Source: Candidatus Firestoneibacteriota bacterium
GTDB lineage: Bacteria > JACRDZ01
NCBI GenBank assembly: GCA_016212735.1
Contig: JACRDZ010000096.1
Span: forward strand, 1 to 9,135
DNA length: 9,135 nt
Direction of reading: 5' to 3'
Shown here: one piece after another, positions 1-5,259 of the stretch
How the letters are laid out: every line of letters starts with the position of its first letter
Numbering within the stretch: the stretch's first letter is position 1
Notes under the pieces: model-generated
What the model saw: the letters and a program-made list of their open reading frames with translations, nothing else
Told to the model about the DNA's origin: nothing
The model's database searches: none
Translations under genes and position numbers: made by a program

Positions 1-2
1 CG

Positions 3-137
3 ACAGATAATTTAAGAGGCAGAATTGATGAAATATACATCTATTCAAGAGCATTGGGAGCTACAGAAGCAGCTGAACATAGAGAACAGAAAGGTGTATG
101 GGAGAGAAAAGCAAGATCAAAACCAAAGATAAGATAA
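3..137 (+). CDS. C-terminal end of a LamG/concanavalin A-like domain protein (5' end outside window)
   Basis: The reading frame beginning at base 3 is open to a TAA at 135-137 and gives 44 residues. It starts with TDNLRGRIDEIYIYSRALGA. The pattern G-x-IDE-x-x-I-Y-x-RAL is the usual closing strand and tail of LamG/concanavalin A-like lectin domains in large secreted bacterial proteins. It is followed by a short, very basic tail (ERKARSKPKIR) that ends the protein. Nothing is visible of the rest of the gene, so substrate and cell location cannot be read. By family the protein is probably exported and may bind carbohydrate or another surface ligand. The next gene begins about 95 bases later, after an intergenic repeat. 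Confidence 0.7.
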   Translation, partial: TDNLRGRIDEIYIYSRALGATEAAEHREQKGVWERKARSKPKIR

Positions 138-140
138 AAA

Positions 141-220
141 AATGCCTAATGACTAATTTCTAAATGTCAAATAAATGATTTAGACATTTGGCATTTGGAT
201 TTAGACATTTGACATTAAAT
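141..220. repeat. Degenerate intergenic repeat, direct plus inverted copies of a short AT-rich unit
   Basis: This region between the LamG gene end and the coiled-coil gene holds two direct copies of a 19-base unit, at 177-195 and 198-216, identical at 18 of 19 bases. An inverted copy of its core lies upstream: 163-172 is the exact reverse complement of 207-216. The core is AAATGTC followed by A/T-rich bases. The low complexity and mixed orientation fit a non-coding interspersed repeat rather than an operator. The SD of the next gene (AAGGGG, 221-226) starts right at its edge. Confidence 0.6.
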
Positions 221-231
221 AAGGGGAATTA

Positions 232-588
232 ATGGGATTAAGTGGAGGAACATTAAAAACTATAGCCCGCAAGGTCACATTAGAGCTGATTTATGAAGTT
301 GTTGATGAGCGCTCACGAGAATTAAAAGAAGAAATACGTGAAATAAAAGCAGAGGTAAGGAATATAAATCTGCGCCTTGACCAGACGAATGCGCGTATGG
401 AACAGCAGTTTGCAGCAGTAAATGCACGGATTGAGCAAATTAATGCGCGCATGGAACAGCAATTCGCAGCAACAGATGCACGGATTGAGCAAATTAATGC
501 AAAAATGGAACAGCAATTTGCAGCGGTAAATGCGCGTTTTGATCAGTTGTTTGGCATATTGCTGCAGGATAGAAATAAAAGTAAATGA
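232..588 (+). CDS. Small coiled-coil protein with an 18-residue internal repeat, function unknown
   Basis: This 118-residue protein has ATG 232 preceded by AAGGGG (221-226) at a 5-base spacing, which supports the start. Residues 1-25 form a short N-terminal segment (TIARKVTLELIYEVVDE). From about residue 26 to 108 the sequence is charged, free of proline and predicted to be one long helix. Residues 54-71, 72-89 and 90-107 are three copies of an 18-residue unit built on ARMEQQFAAVNARIEQIN. There is no signal peptide or membrane segment, so it is probably cytoplasmic and oligomeric. The end (FGILLQDRNKSK) is short. I recognise the general type, small coiled-coil proteins scattered in AT-rich environmental genomes, but know no function. 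The following gene starts 48 bases downstream, so the two could share a transcript, although their predicted locations differ. Confidence 0.75.
   Translation: MGLSGGTLKTIARKVTLELIYEVVDERSRELKEEIREIKAEVRNINLRLDQTNARMEQQFAAVNARIEQINARMEQQFAATDARIEQINAKMEQQFAAVNARFDQLFGILLQDRNKSK
391..552 (+). repeat. Three tandem 54-bp repeats inside the coiled-coil gene
   Basis: Units lie at 391-444, 445-498 and 499-552, in frame, each encoding 18 residues. Units 1 and 2 are nearly identical in DNA as well as protein, with mostly third-position differences. Unit 3 diverges at its 3' end (ARFDQLF). This points to in-frame duplication followed by drift, and to a locus able to change copy number. Confidence 0.85.
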
Positions 589-636
589 AACAAACACATA
601 GGTAATAATGGTAAAACAAAGTAGAGGATAAATCAA

Positions 637-3600
637 ATGAAAAAGAATTATTTAACTACAACGATATTCGCGGTCTTATTGTTTTTTGCAATGGGGCCTT
701 TTAATATTCATGCCAAACAGATATTAGAAGCTGTTCCGCGTGACAGAGCAGCTGATATCTTCTGGGTTTTGCCCAGATTTAATTCTGATGGTTCAGAATG
801 CGCGGATCTGGCAGGAGTTTATATATACCGCAGTGTAGATATAAATGGCCCGTATAAATTAGTTTCTCCGGCATTATTGCCGCCGTCAAGAACAACATGG
901 CATGATGACCAGAAAATTAATAAAGTTACTTATTATTACAGTATAAGAGCTACTGATGATGTTGGCAACTTAAGCCCGTTTTCACCTATAACTTCAGTTA
1001 TTCCAACTGGAGATGATGTTCCTCCTTCTCCTGTGGAGATTATTGTAAAACCGCTTGATTCACCGCAGGTAGAAATATCATGGACTCCATCAGTAGATGA
1101 TAAAGGAATAGATCATTATAATATCTATCGTTCATTAACAGAAATTAAAGACGAATATCTCTCTAATGCGCGCAAAGGTCTGCCGAGTTTAGTTGAACCA
1201 GTAACAAAAGTAAATGGCAATACATTAAAATTTATTGATAAAAAAGGTAAAATCGGGACAGTTTATTATTATAATGTTACAGCTGTAGATACATCTGAAA
1301 ATGAATCAAAAGCTTCCAATTCACCTAATATAAAAGTTCCAGGTAAGGATATAACTCCTCCTATAATTGAGTCTGTCAGTGAAGATTCCTATAAAAAACC
1401 AGTAAAAGCAGGCAAGGAAATTACAGTAGTACTTGTTGGAGAATCAAGACTAACAGGAGATTATACAATTGGCAAACTTATAGAAAAAAGCGCATTAAAA
1501 GAAACTGCAAAACCAGGTACATATTTTGCTATTTATACAGTGAAAACTGGTGATGATGGAAAAGATATTCCAGTAAGCGCAAGATTAACTGATGCAGCAG
1601 GGAATGTATCAGAAAAGTCAGGTATGACTACAATAACAATTGATACAGTTCCACCGCCGTCAGTCAAGAATTTAACAGTAAGTACAGGATTTGATACTAC
1701 AAAAGAGATATATACAAGTATTTCAAAAGTTGAACTTAAATGGGAAAAGAATGATGATCAAAATGAAGTACAATATTATAAAATTTATCGTTCAGGAGAA
1801 CCAATAACAGAATTAAATTATAAGAAAGCTATAGTTATAGCTAAAAAACTTGCAACTAACATATTTATATACAAAGATTTAACAGCTACACCAGGCAGAA
1901 CATATTTTTATACAGTATCCAGTGTTGACTCTGCAGAAAATGAGGCTTTACATGCTTCTGTAGAGGTAACTGTAGCAGGAGATATTGTCCCTCCGAAAAT
2001 ATTTAAAGTTACTGAAGATACATATGGTATTACTCAAAAATTCGGCAGTAAAATTCAAGTTGTTTTACGCGGAGAACCAGGCTGTCTCGCTTCTTTTGAT
2101 ATTGGCGCAAGACTTAAAGGTATTGTAATGGAAGAAGTATTAATTGGTTCAGTTCATACAGGAACTTATTCAGGTACATATACAGTAAAACAGGATGATG
2201 ATGTAGCGCAGGTATCTATTATAGGTCATTTAAAGGACATATTTGATAATGAAACAGTATTGGAAACAGATACAAAAATTACGATTAAAACCAGTTCAAC
2301 TGATACAACACCACCTGAAATAAAGACACTTTCGCATAATAGGCCAAACTATGTTCTTGTTGAAGGAGAAGCAATTAAAGTAACACTTGAAGGTGAATCA
2401 AATTGTATAGCTTTTTTTGATATAGGCAATATGGTAAAAGGTATAAAACTATATCCTGCAGCAATTGATGGTACATATGAAGGTTCTTATATTGTGCAGG
2501 CTGGAGATAATATTGGGAATGCTGGCATCACTGCTTATCTTGCTGATGAAAGTGGAAATGTTGCAAGTAAAGTTTGCTCGGATCCAGTTTCAATAGATAC
2601 TTCAGTAAAAATTACAATGACAAAAGATCCTCAGCTGGACTTTATAGTTGCAGACAGTACGAGTTTTGTAGATATAAACGCAATTGTAACTAATGCTCAT
2701 AATGAACCTGTGGAAGGTAGAAAAATAGATTTTACATTAGTAAGTAATTATGGCGGTGTTACAGCAATTAGTAATGTTACAGATAGTAAGGGAAATGCAA
2801 AAGCACGATATACATCAGGTATGGTAGTACAAACAGCATATATATCTGCTGAAGATGTTGAGACAGGAATAGCAGGGATAACTTATGTGAAAACTACAAA
2901 AACTGCTGAATGCCAGATTACTTTAAGATCATTACAGCGGAGATTTAGAACTTTTAACGGACTTTATTATATAGACATGGAAGCAAGACCTGAACGTATT
3001 ACAGCAGATGGCTCCAGTGTGTGTATTATTACAGCTACAATAAGAAAAGTAGGCGCAACTGGTAAACCAGGCCCTAAAAAGAATGAAGAAACATCTGAAA
3101 ATAAAAATGAGGATGAAAGAATTCCTGGAGAAAAGGTTAAATTTAATCTTACCAGCGTTCCGAATGAGGAATCTCCTGGCAGCCTTCGTATTCATCCTGA
3201 TTATAAAGATGTTGAAGTTGGCGGAGCAATTACTGATAAAAATGGTGAAGCAAAAGCAATATATACTGCTGGGACTAAAATTGGTATAGCTATTGTTCAT
3301 GCAATTGCGCCTCTTTCTCCTGAAAAAGGGCAGCCTATCGCAGAAATGGTTGGGATTGTATTAATAGCCGGAGAAGTTCGTTATCTAACAATTATCGCTC
3401 AACCTGCTTTACTTGATGCAAATGGAAAAGATGAATCTAAAATTACTGTTGCAGCACAGGATAGATTTAATAATCCGTGTAAAGATATAAATGTTAATAT
3501 AGAAATTGTTTCTGGAAATCCTGCATTAGGTTCTATAAAGGCTGATGATGAAAAAAGTAGCGGATTAAATATCATTACAGATACTGAAGGGCAAAAGACA

Positions 3601-4182
3601 GCTACTTATATAGCAGGTACAGAGCCAGGTCCGGTAACTTTAAGGGCTACAGTAAATTCCAGTACTCCAATAGATGATGCTGTGGTTCAATATGATGCCG
3701 GCAACTATAGTAAAGCAGCTGAGGTTTTCAAAAAAGCTATAGATGAATATCCAAGGGAGAACTGGTCTGATGATGTATACTATATGCTGGGTTATACAGA
3801 GGAATTGCTGAAACAGTTCAATGAAGCAAATGATAGTTATTATGAAGTAGTAAGATACTATTTTGGCGGGCCGTGGGCAGATAATGCTTTATACAGAGTT
3901 GGCCAGGTATATGAAAAAATCGGAGATTATGCAAAAGCTATAGATGCATACGAGGAGCTTATAGATAATTCATATTTGCTGGAAAGTGAAGAAGTATACA
4001 GGAATAATCTAATTGATAATGGATACTTCCGTATGGCTGTTATGTATGAACGTCTGGAACATTATCAGAAAGCAAAAGAAATTTATCAGGAATTAATTGA
4101 TAGATTTATTAATACAGATGAGACTGAATTAATCAAGGATGCAGAAAAAGCTATAGAAAGATTAAGAGCACAGGGATATTAA
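637..4182 (+). CDS. Exported multidomain protein: Fn3 and Ig-like repeats, Big_1 repeats, C-terminal TPR
   Basis: ATG 637 has AGAGG (623-627) upstream and is followed by a signal peptide (MKKN, hydrophobic residues 6-20, likely cleavage near HA|K at 26-27). Visible domains: Fn3-like at about 28-123, 128-235 and 338-447, each with a YxIYRS strand and a late Y-Y/F-Y-x-V/I-x-A/S-x-D motif. Three related Ig-like modules at about 238-336, 450-551 and 557-654 share L-x-GE-[SP] and GTYxxxY[TI]V. Three Big_1 (invasin/intimin-type) domains at about 660-750, 777-910 and 915-1007 share a [NE]xKAxYT[AS]G-type hallmark. A lysine/glutamate-rich linker (812-828) lies inside the second. Residues 1014-1181 form TPR helices resembling BamD/CpoB-type repeats (YDAGNYSKAAEVFKKAIDEYP). 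The protein is probably periplasmic or surface-attached. No LPxTG, SLH or type IX sorting tail is seen. The role is inferred as adhesion or envelope scaffold; no enzyme motif was found. Confidence 0.85.
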   Translation: MKKNYLTTTIFAVLLFFAMGPFNIHAKQILEAVPRDRAADIFWVLPRFNSDGSECADLAGVYIYRSVDINGPYKLVSPALLPPSRTTWHDDQKINKVTYYYSIRATDDVGNLSPFSPITSVIPTGDDVPPSPVEIIVKPLDSPQVEISWTPSVDDKGIDHYNIYRSLTEIKDEYLSNARKGLPSLVEPVTKVNGNTLKFIDKKGKIGTVYYYNVTAVDTSENESKASNSPNIKVPGKDITPPIIESVSEDSYKKPVKAGKEITVVLVGESRLTGDYTIGKLIEKSALKETAKPGTYFAIYTVKTGDDGKDIPVSARLTDAAGNVSEKSGMTTITIDTVPPPSVKNLTVSTGFDTTKEIYTSISKVELKWEKNDDQNEVQYYKIYRSGEPITELNYKKAIVIAKKLATNIFIYKDLTATPGRTYFYTVSSVDSAENEALHASVEVTVAGDIVPPKIFKVTEDTYGITQKFGSKIQVVLRGEPGCLASFDIGARLKGIVMEEVLIGSVHTGTYSGTYTVKQDDDVAQVSIIGHLKDIFDNETVLETDTKITIKTSSTDTTPPEIKTLSHNRPNYVLVEGEAIKVTLEGESNCIAFFDIGNMVKGIKLYPAAIDGTYEGSYIVQAGDNIGNAGITAYLADESGNVASKVCSDPVSIDTSVKITMTKDPQLDFIVADSTSFVDINAIVTNAHNEPVEGRKIDFTLVSNYGGVTAISNVTDSKGNAKARYTSGMVVQTAYISAEDVETGIAGITYVKTTKTAECQITLRSLQRRFRTFNGLYYIDMEARPERITADGSSVCIITATIRKVGATGKPGPKKNEETSENKNEDERIPGEKVKFNLTSVPNEESPGSLRIHPDYKDVEVGGAITDKNGEAKAIYTAGTKIGIAIVHAIAPLSPEKGQPIAEMVGIVLIAGEVRYLTIIAQPALLDANGKDESKITVAAQDRFNNPCKDINVNIEIVSGNPALGSIKADDEKSSGLNIITDTEGQKTATYIAGTEPGPVTLRATVNSSTPIDDAVVQYDAGNYSKAAEVFKKAIDEYPRENWSDDVYYMLGYTEELLKQFNEANDSYYEVVRYYFGGPWADNALYRVGQVYEKIGDYAKAIDAYEELIDNSYLLESEEVYRNNLIDNGYFRMAVMYERLEHYQKAKEIYQELIDRFINTDETELIKDAEKAIERLRAQGY

Positions 4183-4211
4183 ATTAGTTATCAGCTATTA
4201 GTAAACATTTA

Positions 4212-4250
4212 AAAACAAAATGCGGGGTTATACACCCCGCATTTTGTTTT
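4212..4250. terminator. Strong bidirectional intrinsic terminator
   Basis: A perfect 17-bp inverted repeat (4212-4228 with 4234-4250) has a 5-base loop TATAC. The inner 8 bp (TGCGGGGT/ACCCCGCA) are GC-rich. The outer 9 bp provide a T-rich tract on the + strand and, from the A-tract, on the - strand. It starts 29 bases after the stop of the large TPR/Big_1 gene and should end its transcript. Confidence 0.93.
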
Positions 4251-4271
4251 ACTGTAAAAGGTGATATTATA

Positions 4272-4556
4272 TTGAATATTCGTTATTACATTGACCCAGA
4301 GACAGAATTACCTCACATCTACGGACATAATGTTGAAGAAACAGAAGTGAAAGAGGTTTTGATAAAACCTGGAGAAGATCGCCCAGGACGAGAAGGATCA
4401 AGAGTTGCAATTGGACAAACGTCAGACGGTCGTTATCTTAAAGTAATCTATGTTCCTGATACAATCCCAAATAGCGTTTTTGTGATTACAGCTTATGAAT
4501 TACAGGGTAAGTCGTTAATTGCATATCGTCGTCGCAGAAGGAGAAAGATAAAATGA
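4272..4556 (+). CDS. DUF4258/BrnT-like small protein, putative toxin of a toxin-antitoxin pair
   Basis: This 94-residue protein starts at TTG 4272, chosen because AAAGGTGA (4257-4264) lies 7 bases upstream. The fold looks like the small DUF4258/RelE-related group. A histidine-containing N-terminal part (PHIYGHNVEETEVKEVL, 14-30) matches the usual 'R/H-G-[IV]-x-x-x-x-V' helix. It is followed by strands GSRVAIGQT (42-50), RYLKVIYVPD (54-63) and SVFVITAYEL (68-77), then a very basic tail (YRRRRRRKIK, 85-94). The strand pattern and the 'VxxAY' ending are typical of the family. By analogy it may be an mRNA interferase-like toxin, but catalytic residues cannot be assigned from sequence. It overlaps the next gene by 4 bases (ATGA), so the two are translationally coupled. 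The toxin-first order is as in BrnTA and HigBA. Confidence 0.7.
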   Translation: MNIRYYIDPETELPHIYGHNVEETEVKEVLIKPGEDRPGREGSRVAIGQTSDGRYLKVIYVPDTIPNSVFVITAYELQGKSLIAYRRRRRRKIK

Positions 4557-4753
4557 AACAAAATAAATTCCCATCCGGATGGGATTCTGAACGTGTAAAA
4601 AGAGTAATTGCACATTATGAATCGCAATCTGAGGAAGAAGCTATAGCTGAAGATGAGGCTGCATTTGAAGTGTTGGGGCAAACATTTATGGAAGTCCCAA
4701 CAGAGCTGGTTCCAGTAGTACGCGAATTAATTGCAAAACACAAAGTAGCATGA
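4553..4753 (+). CDS. Small acidic partner of the DUF4258-like gene, putative antitoxin
   Basis: This 66-residue protein starts at ATG 4553, overlapping the previous stop as ATGA. An SD-like AGAAGGAGA lies in the toxin's 3' end (about 4536-4544). The sequence opens with a short FPSGWDSERVKRVIAHYESQ helix region (6-25), then an acidic stretch (SEEEAIAEDEAAF, 26-38), and ends with MEVPTELVPVVRELIAKHK (46-64), another helix. The acidic character against the very basic upstream protein, the coupling and the size fit an antitoxin that neutralises its neighbour. I do not see a clear ribbon-helix-helix or HTH motif, so DNA binding and autoregulation are unproven. The aspartic protease gene follows within a few dozen bases on the same strand. 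Confidence 0.65.
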   Translation: MKQNKFPSGWDSERVKRVIAHYESQSEEEAIAEDEAAFEVLGQTFMEVPTELVPVVRELIAKHKVA

Positions 4754-4789
4754 ATAATGGCAGACCTTAAGAAATACGAGGATGAAATT

Positions 4790-5143
4790 ATGGGAATTAC
4801 TTATATTGAAGGTCTTGTTAGAGGTAGAGAAGGTAAACAAGAAAGTGTAAAGTTTTTGGTAGATAGTGGAGCAACGTATTCACTTTTACCAAAAACCGTA
4901 TGGCAGGCAATTGGTCTTTTACCAAAACGGAAATTATCGTTTACGCTTGCTGACGGCAGTAAAATTGAAAGAGCAATTTCAGAAGCTTTTATTTCTTTCC
5001 CACAAGGTGAAGCGCACACACCGGTGATTTTGGGTGAAGAGAGCGATGAAGCTTTGTTAGGTGTTGTTACATTAGAGATTCTGGGTCTTGTGTTTAATCC
5101 ATTTACCCGAACTCTTCATCCAATGCACATGCTTTTATGCTGA
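4790..5143 (+). CDS. Retropepsin-like clan AA aspartic protease, small single-domain
   Basis: The preferred start is ATG 4790, giving 117 residues (MGITYIEGLV...). GAGG at 4778-4781 lies 8 bases upstream, and family members usually begin a few residues before the first strand. An in-frame ATG at 4757 would add 11 residues (MADLKKYEDEI) but has no SD. The hallmark is FLVDSGATYSLLP, with the catalytic aspartate at residue 25 of the short form in a D-S-G-A-T motif. The second conserved motif ALLGVVTLEILGLVFNP (about 88-104) matches the family's 'LLGxxxLExxG' strand. One active-site motif in about 120 residues means it must dimerise, as retroviral proteases do. No signal peptide is present, so it should act in the cytoplasm. 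Position directly behind a toxin/antitoxin-like pair suggests a shared transcript. The substrate is unknown; degradation of the antitoxin is only a guess. Confidence 0.85.
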   Translation: MGITYIEGLVRGREGKQESVKFLVDSGATYSLLPKTVWQAIGLLPKRKLSFTLADGSKIERAISEAFISFPQGEAHTPVILGEESDEALLGVVTLEILGLVFNPFTRTLHPMHMLLC

Positions 5144-5169
5144 ATTTAAGCATAGGAATTTCAAAGTTA

Positions 5170-5226
5170 TTAGTTTTAAGTAGTAAGTTATAAGTTTAAA
5201 ACTAAAAACTTAAGACTTAAAACTAA
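5170..5226. repeat. AT-rich imperfect inverted repeat between protease and TolB/TPR genes
   Basis: Bases 5170-5189 and 5207-5226 are inverted copies matching at 18 of 20 positions, around a 17-base centre that also carries AAGTTTAAAACT-like units. It is nearly free of G and C pairs in the stem and has no U-tract, so it is a weak terminator candidate. It looks like another low-complexity interspersed repeat, built on TTAGTTTTAAG. The remaining bases of the 5144-5259 gap show no clear promoter. Confidence 0.6.
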
Positions 5227-5259
5227 TTTAATAAACGAACTTGAGTATAAGTCCAAATT

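Noticed and set aside
322..636. Antisense 104-residue open frame over the coiled-coil gene
   Set aside because: It is the mirror of a repetitive coding sequence, rich in Cys/Leu/His repeats arising from the reverse of the 54-bp units. It has no SD or family resemblance.
2932..3300. Open frames on both strands inside the large Fn3/Big_1 gene
   Set aside because: They lie wholly within a clear domain-bearing gene. Their sequences are low-complexity, with no motif or ribosome site.
4493..4681. Antisense 62-residue frame over the toxin/antitoxin-like genes
   Set aside because: It overlaps two coupled sense genes, with no ribosome site and a composition typical of a reverse frame.
4757..4789. 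ATG 4757 as the start of the aspartic protease
   Set aside because: It has no ribosome site, while ATG 4790 has GAGG 8 bases upstream and matches the usual N-terminus of the family. It is not fully excluded because close spacing to the upstream gene could allow re-initiation.
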